In this document: piece by piece, positions 7,733-17,105 of the stretch | Layout: every line of letters begins with the position of its first letter | Position numbering within the stretch: position 1 is the first letter of the stretch | Assembly (NCBI GenBank): GCA_937925855.1 | Contig: CALAMO010000030.1 | Span: 1-64,000 of the forward strand | Direction of reading: 5' to 3' | Source of the DNA: an uncultured Thiotrichaceae bacterium | Lineage (GTDB): Bacteria; Pseudomonadota; Gammaproteobacteria; Thiotrichales; Thiotrichaceae | Length of the DNA stretch: 64,000 bases | Program-made: the position numbers and the translations under genes | The notes under the pieces: generated by a model | The model's input: only the letters and a program-made list of their open reading frames with translations | Database searches by the model: none | Told to the model about the DNA's origin: nothing

Positions 7733-9232
7733 GTGTTCAAAAAGAATAAACTCGCTCTCGGTGCGGCCACTGGTTTAGTAGGCCTGGCCGTTATCATGAC
7801 CGGCGCACAGGCTGTGCATGTAAACACCGAAGGCACAGGACAGGTGCTGATTTTTCCTTACTACAATGCGCATCAGGGCTATATAACTAACATTAACCTA
7901 GTGAACTCGACTGATGAAACCAAAGCGATAAAGATTCGTTTCCGCGAAGGTGAAAGCAGTAATGATGTGCTGGACTTCAACATCTATATGTCACCCAACG
8001 ACGTTTGGACTGGCAGTATTGGCGGTATGCAAGATGGTGGTTCGTATATTGGTGCACTGACAACACGCGACCGGACTTGTACACTCCCACAATTGGCATC
8101 TTGTAAAGACGGCAACTGTGCAGTGACTAAAGAGTTCCAGGGGCATGGCTTCTTTGCTGGAGTTGACGCCGCTGACACTCGTGAAGGTTACGTTGAAGTG
8201 GTCGAAATGGGTGTGGTCACCGATAAAACGGTACAAGATGGCGTATTACACCACAATGGTTTGCCGTATGATTGTGGTGCGGTCGAAGACGCTTGGTCTA
8301 ATGGAACCTTTAAACAGGGTGCAGGTGCGGCAGCAACTGGCCTGTCGGCACCTACCGGTGGACTATTTGGCTCTTCTGCTATTATCAGCGTTGAAAAAGG
8401 CTCGGCACTCGCGATTGATCCTGTCGCAATTGACAACTACAGCACAGTGGCGCAGCACTATCTGTCGGATGATGCCAATAACTTCCTGTTGCCTTCCCTA
8501 GCATCGGGTGATGTCAAGCACAGCGCCATTATGGTGAAAGATGCCGCCGGTGAAGTTGAATTGGTCGAAACGACCTGGAAAACAACGGCGGATGCCTGTT
8601 TGGCTGATGGTGATACCTTAACGCCCCAGTGTGGCACGAATCCGTACCCAGTGGCGCACGTACTGTTGGCCTCAAACGTGATGAATGAATACTTCCTAGA
8701 CCCAACTGATGGCTATGACGGTCATACTGATTGGGTTATGACGTTCCCGATGAGGAAACATGGTATTCATAATGACAAGTTAGCCGATGTCTCGCTCGTC
8801 GTGGATGGTATGTTTGACCGCGAAGAAGGTGAGATGACCGCGACTCAAAGTGGTGCGTTTGGCTTCTCACCAGTGCTGCCGGGTAAAGATAAGGAAGAAA
8901 GTCTGCTAACCCGTGAAGTTAATGTGGTGACCTTCAAAAGCACAGACCCTTCCTATGATGACTCAAAGACCGTGCTGAGCAGTCATATTGATAAAAGCTT
9001 ATCGGTCGGTCCTTATGTACATGGTTGGGCACGTTTAGCCTTCCCAGGCTACAGTCTGGCTTCAGGTTGGGAAAGCTCAAAAACCTACGGTAAGAGCGCA
9101 ACAGTGCACGGCGCCGATAGCCATATCTACAAAGGTGTTGCTGTGATCGGTTTTGCGGCGATTGACGGTAATGTGAGTGAAAATGCCAATGCCCGGTTTG
9201 GTGATGTGTTGCCTCATAGGGTTCAGCGTTAA
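7733..9232 (+). CDS. Secreted surface-type protein, unknown function
   Basis: GTG start with upstream aggaggcac; signal peptide MFKKNKLALGAATGLVGLAVIMTGAQA; long extracellular-type sequence with few Lys/Arg-rich segments. Confidence 0.6.
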   Translation: MFKKNKLALGAATGLVGLAVIMTGAQAVHVNTEGTGQVLIFPYYNAHQGYITNINLVNSTDETKAIKIRFREGESSNDVLDFNIYMSPNDVWTGSIGGMQDGGSYIGALTTRDRTCTLPQLASCKDGNCAVTKEFQGHGFFAGVDAADTREGYVEVVEMGVVTDKTVQDGVLHHNGLPYDCGAVEDAWSNGTFKQGAGAAATGLSAPTGGLFGSSAIISVEKGSALAIDPVAIDNYSTVAQHYLSDDANNFLLPSLASGDVKHSAIMVKDAAGEVELVETTWKTTADACLADGDTLTPQCGTNPYPVAHVLLASNVMNEYFLDPTDGYDGHTDWVMTFPMRKHGIHNDKLADVSLVVDGMFDREEGEMTATQSGAFGFSPVLPGKDKEESLLTREVNVVTFKSTDPSYDDSKTVLSSHIDKSLSVGPYVHGWARLAFPGYSLASGWESSKTYGKSATVHGADSHIYKGVAVIGFAAIDGNVSENANARFGDVLPHRVQR

Positions 9233-9267
9233 TACAGTCTTTCTCGTATAACGTGATAGTCGTATGA

Positions 9268-9300
9268 CTGGCCGGGTGGCAGCACCCGGCCAGTTTTGTT
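9268..9300 (+). terminator. Rho-independent terminator
   Basis: ctggccgggtg-gcag-cacccggccag followed by ttttgttt. Confidence 0.9.
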
Positions 9301-9326
9301 TGGGGCTGACGAAAATACGGAGCTGC

Positions 9327-10115
9327 ATGAAGCTCGATCATTTCACGAACTTACTCAACTTGGGCTATCAGTTACTGTGCCGGGAAATGCGGGAGCGCTA
9401 TGCGGGTACCTTGCTAGGTGGGTGCTGGTTGTTGCTCAATCCGCTGTTTATGCTGCTGGTGTATAGCTTTATTTTTGGCGAGGTGTTACAGCTGCGCTTT
9501 GGCTCAACGGTGACGGCTAATAGCCACTTTGCTTTTTACCTGTTTGCCGGTCTTCTGGTTTTTAATGGACTGAGTGAAGTGATGACCCGGAGCACGTTGG
9601 TGCTACAGGACAAGCGTGATATGTTGCTGAATACGCCGTTGTCTCCGTGGCTGTTGCCTATTTTGCCCGTTATGGTGTCTGTGCTGTTGGAGTGGCTGGC
9701 GCTGTCTGTGTTATTGCTGTCGATGCTGGCTTGGGGTGAGTTTAAGCTGGTGAGCCTCTTGGGATACCTGCCGTATTTTTTGGTGCGGTTGATGCTGTCG
9801 CTGGCGTTAGCTTTTGTCATTGCCCCCGCTGCTGTTTTCTTTCGCGATTTGCGCCTGCTGATGCCTGCGGTGTTGACGGTTCTGTTATTTATCTCGCCTA
9901 TTCTTTATCCGCCGGAAGTCATACCGGAGCGCTTTTGGGCGCTGTATCATTGGAATTTACTCAGTCATTTGGTTGCGGGGTATCGCGAGGTCTTGCTGGA
10001 AGGTGTGTTTGATGTTTCACGCCTATGGGGCTTGCTGTCAATTTCTAGTTTAGCGCTGTGGTTTGCGCTGTGGGCGTTTAAGCATTTAATGCCAAGGGCT
10101 AGGTATGTGTTGTGA
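9327..10115 (+). CDS. ABC-2 type polysaccharide export permease (Wzm/KpsM family)
   Basis: MKLDHFTNLLNLGYQLLCREMRERYAGTLLGGCWLLLNPLFMLLVYSFIFGEVLQLRFG; six-TM ABC-2 permease followed by its ATPase. Confidence 0.9.
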   Translation: MKLDHFTNLLNLGYQLLCREMRERYAGTLLGGCWLLLNPLFMLLVYSFIFGEVLQLRFGSTVTANSHFAFYLFAGLLVFNGLSEVMTRSTLVLQDKRDMLLNTPLSPWLLPILPVMVSVLLEWLALSVLLLSMLAWGEFKLVSLLGYLPYFLVRLMLSLALAFVIAPAAVFFRDLRLLMPAVLTVLLFISPILYPPEVIPERFWALYHWNLLSHLVAGYREVLLEGVFDVSRLWGLLSISSLALWFALWAFKHLMPRARYVL

Positions 10116-11551
10116 GTGGGGTAGGTGCTGATTGGGTAGGGGTTTCTGCGATGGGGCCAAATAAAGAAAGTGAACCAGCTGGTCGTGCTGCAATGCCTAT
10201 TGCGCTAACGTTACGGCAGGTCAATCTTGTGTATCGGCGCTACCCTCATCCGCGAGATGCACTGCTGGAATGGTTATTAGGTGCGGAGCGCCACGAAAAA
10301 TTCTATGCGCTACGGGATATGACGTTTGAATTGCAAGCGGGCACTGCACTCGGCATTGTGGGGGATAATGGCGCAGGTAAAAGTACTTTGCTGCGCCTGC
10401 TAGCGGGCAACTTGCTTCCTAGTAGCGGAGATTATGCGGTGCGTGGGCGGTGTTCCGCCTTATTAGAGCTGGGTAGCGGTCTGGACCTGGAATGCAGTGG
10501 CATTGAAAATGCCCGTGTTGGCTTGGCACTCCGTGGCCTAACGCCGCATGAAATAAACGAGGTATTACCTGAAGTTTTGGACTTTGCTGAGTTGGGTGAG
10601 TTTGTGGCTCGGCCAGTTAAAAATTACTCTAGTGGTATGGTTGTACGGCTGGTGTTTGCTATTGCGGCAGTGCTGGAGCCTGATGTGCTAATTGTGGATG
10701 AGGCGCTGTCGGTCGGCGACCAGTATTTTCAGAAAAAATCGTTGGATCGTATGCGTGAAATTCTGGCAGGCGGTGCCACACTGGTGTTTTGCTCACATAA
10801 TCTATATCAGCTGCGCGAGCTGTGCCAGCAAGCGGTCTGGCTTGAACAGGGCCAAATTCGTATGATCGGTGAGGCACAGCAGGTGGTCGATGCCTATCAG
10901 GATGCCGTGCGTGCGCGCACTCATCCGGGGCACCCTGTCAGCACAGCATTTGCGCTATGTTCTGTGGCGGCGGGCGACACGGGCACGCCAATCGCGCCGC
11001 AAGTAACCACCAGTCTGGGCGGTGCGCCCATTTTGCGCGCGGTGGAATTAGAGCACGCAGCGGCGTTAACGGAGGATGCTAATCAACGCCCCTGCTTTCT
11101 AACTGGGCAGCGCTTTGGGGTGCGGGTGGAGTTGGATAGCGCAGGTGTGGCTGAGCCGGACATTCATGTGGGCGTGGTGATAAGGCGTAATGATGAGGTG
11201 CAATGTTACGGTATTAGCACCTTGCATGACGGTATCAGCGTGCAAATAGATCAAACTGGGGTGGCAACCGTGCGTTTTATTATTGACAGCCTGCCGTTAT
11301 TATCCGGTGAATATTGCTTGGAGGTTTGGCTGATTGACGCCAGCGGGGTACACGTTTATGACGCGCGTGAACGCTGCTGTTATTTTCGGGTACAGCAGGC
11401 CTCGCAGCAGCAGGGAATTGGTCTAAGCTGGCTAGCGCATCGCTGGGAAACAACCGCACAGACAGCGGGCGCGCCAGCGAATCAGTGTGTGCAGACTAGG
11501 GCGGCTGAGCTCGCCGTCGGAGAAGAGGCTGATGGTGTTGTGGCGACCTGA
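10112..11551 (+). CDS. ABC transporter ATP-binding protein (Wzt family) with C-terminal carbohydrate-recognition-type domain
   Basis: Walker A GDNGAGKST, signature NYSSGM, Walker B VLIVDEALSVGD; ~200 aa C-terminal Wzt_C-like extension. Confidence 0.9.
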   Translation: MSGVGADWVGVSAMGPNKESEPAGRAAMPIALTLRQVNLVYRRYPHPRDALLEWLLGAERHEKFYALRDMTFELQAGTALGIVGDNGAGKSTLLRLLAGNLLPSSGDYAVRGRCSALLELGSGLDLECSGIENARVGLALRGLTPHEINEVLPEVLDFAELGEFVARPVKNYSSGMVVRLVFAIAAVLEPDVLIVDEALSVGDQYFQKKSLDRMREILAGGATLVFCSHNLYQLRELCQQAVWLEQGQIRMIGEAQQVVDAYQDAVRARTHPGHPVSTAFALCSVAAGDTGTPIAPQVTTSLGGAPILRAVELEHAAALTEDANQRPCFLTGQRFGVRVELDSAGVAEPDIHVGVVIRRNDEVQCYGISTLHDGISVQIDQTGVATVRFIIDSLPLLSGEYCLEVWLIDASGVHVYDARERCCYFRVQQASQQQGIGLSWLAHRWETTAQTAGAPANQCVQTRAAELAVGEEADGVVAT

Positions 11552-12449
11552 GGCGTTTTCAGTGCGTTATCAGCTGGCGTTCCCGCTGTTGAGTCGGCTC
11601 CCGCCCGCATTAGCTTATCGGGGTGTGGGATGGCAGGCTCGCTATTTCAGTGCGAAGCACGGGCAGCAGCGCGCTGCTATCCAGAATCAGATGTTACGGT
11701 TATTCCCGGGGGCTACGCCTGCGCTGGTCAAGGGCTGGCTAGAGGATTATTTCCGTATGGTTGAGCGTGAGGCTTTGGATACCTGGTTTTTACAGCGGGC
11801 GGCAGCGAATGGTTTGGTCACGCTCAAAGGCTTTGAGCAAGTGGCTGCTTTGCGGCAGTCTGGGCGCAGGGTGTTGCTAACCGGTGGGCATTTTGGCCGT
11901 TTCTGGTTGGCAGGGCCTGCGATGCGTGCTGCGGGTTTCCGCGTGGGCACCATTACTCGTGATGGCGGTGAGAATATTCATAACCTACACCCCGCTGAGT
12001 ATCGCTACCGTCTGTTTAAGCTAAAACAACTGTCAGAAGTACTGGGCGGGCCGTTTCTAGTGGAGGGGGGGGATTTGCGCCCTTTATATCGCGAGCTGGA
12101 TGACGCTCTGATAACGTTGATTTTTGATGTGCCGTATGTGGAAAGACCGGCGGGAAGCGTGACAGTGCCATTTTTTACGGGTAGTATAAAAATACCTGCC
12201 GGGATATTTAAAATTGCAAAAAAAACCAAGGCAGTGGTCGTGCCATTCTATATGCGCGATCTAAAGGGCGAAAAGGTCATAGCGGAGTTTTCTGAGCCGC
12301 TGGAACCTAATAATTATAATGAAGAGGAATTTATGAGCTTACTCGTACTTGAACTGGAGCAGCGTATCAGGGCGCAGCCGGGTTCATGGTGGTTATGGGA
12401 AGCGCTTCCTCTGTTGTGGAGTAATCAGCATGAATCAGACTGCGGCTGA
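11532..12449 (+). CDS. Divergent LpxL/HtrB-like lysophospholipid acyltransferase
   Basis: LLTGGHFGRFWLAGPAMRAAGFRVGTITR and late motif PGSWWLWEALPLLW match the LpxL-type fold. Confidence 0.65.
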   Translation: MVLWRPEAFSVRYQLAFPLLSRLPPALAYRGVGWQARYFSAKHGQQRAAIQNQMLRLFPGATPALVKGWLEDYFRMVEREALDTWFLQRAAANGLVTLKGFEQVAALRQSGRRVLLTGGHFGRFWLAGPAMRAAGFRVGTITRDGGENIHNLHPAEYRYRLFKLKQLSEVLGGPFLVEGGDLRPLYRELDDALITLIFDVPYVERPAGSVTVPFFTGSIKIPAGIFKIAKKTKAVVVPFYMRDLKGEKVIAEFSEPLEPNNYNEEEFMSLLVLELEQRIRAQPGSWWLWEALPLLWSNQHESDCG

Positions 12450-13452
12450 CGACGCCGAAATTCTGGCAGATCATAACCATTCGCACCATCAAATAGTACG
12501 CCGCATTCCACAGTATGCACAGGTCTTGGAGCTTGGCTGTGCTGGCGGTGAAATGTCCGCGATGATGAAGCGTTACCGGCAGGCCGAGGTGTTTGGCGTC
12601 GAGCAAGACGCACACGCCGCCTGGCAGGCACAGCGCCACTGTAAATATGTATTCACCGAAGATCTGGATGATCCGCACAGTCTGGATGCACTTCAATTTG
12701 AAAAATTTGACGTGATTACGCTGGTTGATGTGCTGGAGCACCTCAAGCACCCCGAAGCCTTGCTTAAACGCCTCAAGCCATTGCTGCTGGATGAGGGCAC
12801 GATTTTATTATCGGTGCCTAATGTTGCCCATGCTTCGGTGCGCTTAGAGCTGCTGACCGGTGAATTTCGCTATGAAGAGGCGGGCATCTTGGACAGCACG
12901 CATCTGAAATTTTTTACGTTGAATAGTTTAAGAATGCTGCTACAAAACAGTGGCTTTGTAATTCATGAAGTGGATTACACACTGCATGATATGCCGGATG
13001 CTGTGATTGCGCGTTATTTGCGACAGGTCGGAGTAGAGGCAACGCCGCGGGTATTAGACTATTTTCATCAGCCAGAAGCAGTCGCCTACCAATTCATCAT
13101 TGCCATGAGTTTGCCAAGGCAGGATGCAAACTGTGACGCTGAACTGCCCAAGTGTAAGCTCGATTTAAGGCCGCCGCCGGAGAGAGCGCACGCACTGAAG
13201 CCCATGGCCGCGTCTTGGCAAACCTGGGGCGATATGTTTACTAACCTACAGGAAAAAGAGCACATTATTCGTGGCCTGGAGGTGAATATGGAGAACTGTC
13301 GGGGTGAGCTTGAACAGGCTCATAATGATTTGCAGCTTAAAAGCGAAGAGTTAGAACGGGTTTATAACACGCTGAGCTGGCGCTTATTGCGTTGGGGCGC
13401 TAATTTATGGCGTGGGCGGGGCAAAGTTCAGGAGCGATTAACACCTAATTGA
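12430..13452 (+). CDS. Class I SAM-dependent methyltransferase with C-terminal coiled coil
   Basis: VLELGCAGGEMSAMM, FDVITLVDVLEHLKHPEALLKRLKPLL; coiled-coil tail ending YNTLSWRLLRWGANLW. Confidence 0.85.
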   Translation: MNQTAADDAEILADHNHSHHQIVRRIPQYAQVLELGCAGGEMSAMMKRYRQAEVFGVEQDAHAAWQAQRHCKYVFTEDLDDPHSLDALQFEKFDVITLVDVLEHLKHPEALLKRLKPLLLDEGTILLSVPNVAHASVRLELLTGEFRYEEAGILDSTHLKFFTLNSLRMLLQNSGFVIHEVDYTLHDMPDAVIARYLRQVGVEATPRVLDYFHQPEAVAYQFIIAMSLPRQDANCDAELPKCKLDLRPPPERAHALKPMAASWQTWGDMFTNLQEKEHIIRGLEVNMENCRGELEQAHNDLQLKSEELERVYNTLSWRLLRWGANLWRGRGKVQERLTPN

Positions 13453-13479
13453 TAGACTGAAACCATAATTATAAAAAAG

Positions 13480-14799
13480 ATGAGGCCAGTTATCATGGAT
13501 AATCCGGCACCCAGGGTTAGTGTTATTATTCCAGCGTATAATCATGCGCCGTGGATCGCGCAGGCATTAAGTTCAGTGTTTGATCAAACATTGACGGACT
13601 GGGAGCTCATCATTATTGATGATGCTTCAAGCGATGATACCTGGGCGATTATCGAAAAAACTTGTGCCGCTGTGGCGGTGTCCCAACCGGGCAGAATCAG
13701 CCTGATCAGACACGGCGAAAATCAGGGCGCCCCTGCGACCTTGAATGAAGGTCTGGCACTCGCGCGGGGCGAATACATCGCGATTTTAAATTCTGATGAT
13801 GTTTGGCATGCCAAGCGTTTGCAGCACCTGTGTGCGCACAGCCAGCACACGGGCTGCGATTTTGTAGCCAGTGCGATCACCCTATGGGATAAACATTCCC
13901 AGCTGAAAAATCATTCTGAGCCACATTGGCTGGCTTGGTATGAGATGCTTCAGGCTGACTGGCGCCAGCATAAAGATTTCCTGCATACCTTGTTGCTAGG
14001 AAATTTTCTGATTACGACCTCTAATTTCTTTTTCCGGCGCAATTTGTATGAGCGCTGCGGTGGCTTTGCTGAACTGCGTTATTTGCATGACTACGAGTTT
14101 GCCCTGCGGGCGTATCAGTGTGGCGCACGTATGGCGTGCTGCTGGGATGAGGTGCTGCTGCATTATCGGCTGCATGATGATAATACGATTCGGGAACGCC
14201 CACTGGCTGCTCAGCAGGAAAATATGACGCTGCTGCTTGAGCAGCTGACCGAGCTGGCACCCCACTTGAATGCCAAGCGCCTGCACGCGCTACGCTGGCA
14301 GCTGGCAGAGATTTTTCGGTATTACAGCGAAGAGTGGCAGACAGAAATTCATCGGCGTCTGGTCGCGAAAGAGACAGAGCTGTTTCGCTTAGTTGTAGAC
14401 CGTGATGCTTGGGTGGCGGAGCGTGATGAGGTGATTGCTGAACAGCAGCAGATGGCGGTACAGCACACGCATTGGCTGGCGGAGCGCGATGCGCTGCTCG
14501 CCAGTCACGCGGAGACGATTAGCCAGCAGCAGCACTGGATTGGCCAGCGCGATAGCTGGATATCTGCGCGTGATGCCATGATTAGTCAGCGTGATGATTG
14601 GGTGGAGCAGCGTGATCATTGGATTGAGGAGCGCGATGCTTGGGTGCTTGAACGTGATCAGGTGATTAACCATCTCAGGGCAGAGCATGAGCAGTTGTTG
14701 AGCAGTTATGCCTTCCGCTTCGGCAATGCGCTATTGCATCCTCTGCGGTTGCTGGCAAGTCGGCTCAACCTACAAAAATGGAGTCTGCGCCGTGCCTGA
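13480..14799 (+). CDS. Family 2 glycosyltransferase with heptad-repeat C-terminal tail
   Basis: RVSVIIPAYNHAPWIAQALSSVFDQTLTDWELIIIDDASSDDTW...AILNSDDVWH; tail of RDxW[IV]xxRD repeats. Confidence 0.9.
   Translation: MRPVIMDNPAPRVSVIIPAYNHAPWIAQALSSVFDQTLTDWELIIIDDASSDDTWAIIEKTCAAVAVSQPGRISLIRHGENQGAPATLNEGLALARGEYIAILNSDDVWHAKRLQHLCAHSQHTGCDFVASAITLWDKHSQLKNHSEPHWLAWYEMLQADWRQHKDFLHTLLLGNFLITTSNFFFRRNLYERCGGFAELRYLHDYEFALRAYQCGARMACCWDEVLLHYRLHDDNTIRERPLAAQQENMTLLLEQLTELAPHLNAKRLHALRWQLAEIFRYYSEEWQTEIHRRLVAKETELFRLVVDRDAWVAERDEVIAEQQQMAVQHTHWLAERDALLASHAETISQQQHWIGQRDSWISARDAMISQRDDWVEQRDHWIEERDAWVLERDQVINHLRAEHEQLLSSYAFRFGNALLHPLRLLASRLNLQKWSLRRA
14401..14673 (+). repeat. Degenerate 21-bp repeats encoding RD-x-W-[IV]-x-x heptads
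   Basis: Peptide RDAWVAERDEVIAE...RDSWISARDAMISQRDDWVEQRDHWIEERDAWVLERDQVINHL. Confidence 0.85.
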
Positions 14800-16894
14800 T
14801 AAGATTGTTGTGCGTGATGGCTATCAGTTGCAAAATTATTTGCAGCCCGTGCTGAGTCAGCAAACTGCTTCTGGCGGCGCTAAGCTGGACAAGGCGACGG
14901 TTCGCGTCATTTCCTTTGATATCTTTGATACCTTGTTGGCGCGGATTGACACGCCGACTCAGGTGCAGCGTGCGGTTTGTCGGAGATTAGCGGCAAAGTT
15001 GCCCACAGCAATCACAGAAGAACAAGTTTGGCAAAGCCGCCAGCGGGTAGAACGTCAGCTGCGAACGGCGACATCGGCTGTTGGGCTGGATTATGAGTGC
15101 CGCTTCAGTGAGTGGGTGCCGCGCTGGCTTCAGGATTTGGGGGTTGCCCCCGATGCGGTGACCAGTCTAGTGAATTTTGTGTTGGCGACTGAAATTCAGT
15201 TGGAACAACAGGCACTCTACGTGAAACCCGATGTGGTCGCCGTATTGCAGTGGCTGCGTACGCAGAATGTGCGGGTGTTTGCCATTTCTGATATGTATCT
15301 GGACGGCGTGTACATACGTGAACTGCTGGCGGAAAAAGGACTGACGGACTGTTTCGAGCAGATTTATGTCTCGGCGGATAGCGGGCTGTGCAAATATTCT
15401 GGGCGTTTATTTGAGCATATCCGCGCGGAACAGGCGCTTGAGTATCCGCAGTGGGTACATATTGGCGATAATCCAGTGTCTGACCGGCGTGTTGCCTGCC
15501 AGCTGGGTATACAAGGTGTCTGGCTGTATGAAAAGCAGGAGCTGCTTCGGCGCGAACAGCAGCAGTTGAGTGCTGAAATGGCAAACAGTGGTGGCCTATG
15601 GCGGGGTCAGCATTTTTTTTCGGTCTTACAGCAGTGCCTGCGCGTACAGGAAAGCAACGGTTCGAACGCCAATAGCTTTTACTTTCGCTACGGGCGCGAT
15701 GTGCTGGGCGGTGCGTTTAGTACGTTTATGCTGGGTTTGCAGGAGCGGTTACAGCACAAACCGGTAGATAAAGTGCTATTCGTGGCTCGCGATGGCTTTT
15801 TATTCCATCAGATGTACCAGCAGCTGGCGGAGCAGGTGCCGAATGCGTATGTGTATTTGTCACGCAAGGTGATTACTGCCGCTGCCACTGCCGATGGACT
15901 GACGCTGGAGCAGGCTCAGGTTGCTTTTTATAATCCGAAGCAGCAGGGCCTGAAGTCGGTTTGTAAGGTTTACGGTTTGCCGGAAGACGAAATCAAGCCG
16001 CTGGCTGCGGTGCACGGGTTTAACGATTTTGCCGCCCCGCTGACTGACTGGCAGGATCAGCGTCTTAAGAATTTTCTGGCGGATGATGCGGTACAGGCGT
16101 GTATTCGTCCCATTGGGGTTGAGCATCGCCGTTTGCTGGAAGCCTATTTGCAGCAGGTTGGTTTTTTTGATGTGGCCTCCGTGTCCTTGGTTGATATCGG
16201 TTGGAATGGCACGGTACAAAAATTTCTTAAGCAGACGTTCGGTGCGCGTACGGATTTCCCACAGGTGCGCGGCTATTATTTTGCGTTTGTGCCGAAAATA
16301 TACAGCGATTTTGGGGCTAATAATTTCTGTGAAGGGATTATTCACGACTCGCGGCGTGACAATGCTTGTGAGCGTATTCCGGCGGAGTTTGAGGAAATTT
16401 TTGAGCAGGGCGCGCGCGCTCAGGACGCAACTACGGTGGCTTATCGACAGGTCGGTGACCGAATTGAACCCGTGCTGAAGGCGGATTATGCGCCGGATCG
16501 TCAGGCTGAGTTGGCCTGTAATGCCATGGTGGCTGAGATGCAGCGTGGTGTGCTGCTGCATTGGCAGTATTTTCAGAAGGTGCAGCAGCTCAGTGGCTAT
16601 CGCAGCGCCGATTTGTTGCCTTATGTGTACGGCCAGTTGGAGCGGGCCATTGTTTATCCCAGCCGCCTTGAGTCGCGGATGTTGACGCGCCTAGTGCATA
16701 CGGAGGATTTTGGTGATGATCATGTGCTGGAGTTGGGGCAGGGGTTTTTAGGCTGGCGTGATTTGCTGCGCCCTGGGCAGCTGTGGGAGCGGTTACGGGG
16801 TGCTGCTTGGCGTTATGCACTGTTCGCTAAAATGCCGACCGGCATGGCTAATTTTGCCTTCCGTATGGTTTATCTGCATGCGGTAAAAAAATGA
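14792..16894 (+). CDS. HAD-superfamily predicted hydrolase with two HAD-like regions (COG5610-type), polysaccharide locus
   Basis: ISFDIFDTLLAR motif, HIGDNPVSDRRVACQLGI, and second half LFVARDGFLFHQMYQQL...YVYLSRK; GTG start 4 bp upstream of the preceding stop region. Confidence 0.75.
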   Translation: MPDKIVVRDGYQLQNYLQPVLSQQTASGGAKLDKATVRVISFDIFDTLLARIDTPTQVQRAVCRRLAAKLPTAITEEQVWQSRQRVERQLRTATSAVGLDYECRFSEWVPRWLQDLGVAPDAVTSLVNFVLATEIQLEQQALYVKPDVVAVLQWLRTQNVRVFAISDMYLDGVYIRELLAEKGLTDCFEQIYVSADSGLCKYSGRLFEHIRAEQALEYPQWVHIGDNPVSDRRVACQLGIQGVWLYEKQELLRREQQQLSAEMANSGGLWRGQHFFSVLQQCLRVQESNGSNANSFYFRYGRDVLGGAFSTFMLGLQERLQHKPVDKVLFVARDGFLFHQMYQQLAEQVPNAYVYLSRKVITAAATADGLTLEQAQVAFYNPKQQGLKSVCKVYGLPEDEIKPLAAVHGFNDFAAPLTDWQDQRLKNFLADDAVQACIRPIGVEHRRLLEAYLQQVGFFDVASVSLVDIGWNGTVQKFLKQTFGARTDFPQVRGYYFAFVPKIYSDFGANNFCEGIIHDSRRDNACERIPAEFEEIFEQGARAQDATTVAYRQVGDRIEPVLKADYAPDRQAELACNAMVAEMQRGVLLHWQYFQKVQQLSGYRSADLLPYVYGQLERAIVYPSRLESRMLTRLVHTEDFGDDHVLELGQGFLGWRDLLRPGQLWERLRGAAWRYALFAKMPTGMANFAFRMVYLHAVKK

Positions 16895-17103
16895 AAATAA
16901 AGTCATGTACCTCAGCTAATTTGCTGATCAGCCCGCTGCGGCTCTTTGGCTTTGCACAAGCCTTTCGCTTTTCCTCTGGCCGTGGGCAATGTTTTAGTCC
17001 AGGCATTAAAGGCCTTGTGTGTTGGTATGCAAGACGGTTGCGCCAGCGTCTGCTTGATCGCGCTGCGTTTAAGTGGTGGCGCTGCTGGCTGGAGAAAGTA
17101 TAG
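16891..17103 (+). CDS. Possible small Arg-rich protein (70 aa), unknown
   Basis: ATGA overlap with preceding stop; fills the gap before the next gene; no recognised domain. Confidence 0.3.
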   Translation: MKIKSCTSANLLISPLRLFGFAQAFRFSSGRGQCFSPGIKGLVCWYARRLRQRLLDRAAFKWWRCWLEKV

Positions 17104-17105
17104 CC

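Noticed and set aside
9264-9326. Upstream extension of the Wzm ORF starting at 9264
   Set aside because: It runs through the strong terminator at 9268-9300; the ATG at 9327 gives the expected Wzm N-terminus.
15105-16820. Several long minus-strand ORFs antisense to the HAD-type gene (e.g. 15860..16561)
   Set aside because: Shadow ORFs from codon bias of a confidently assigned plus-strand gene; no domain-like sequence.
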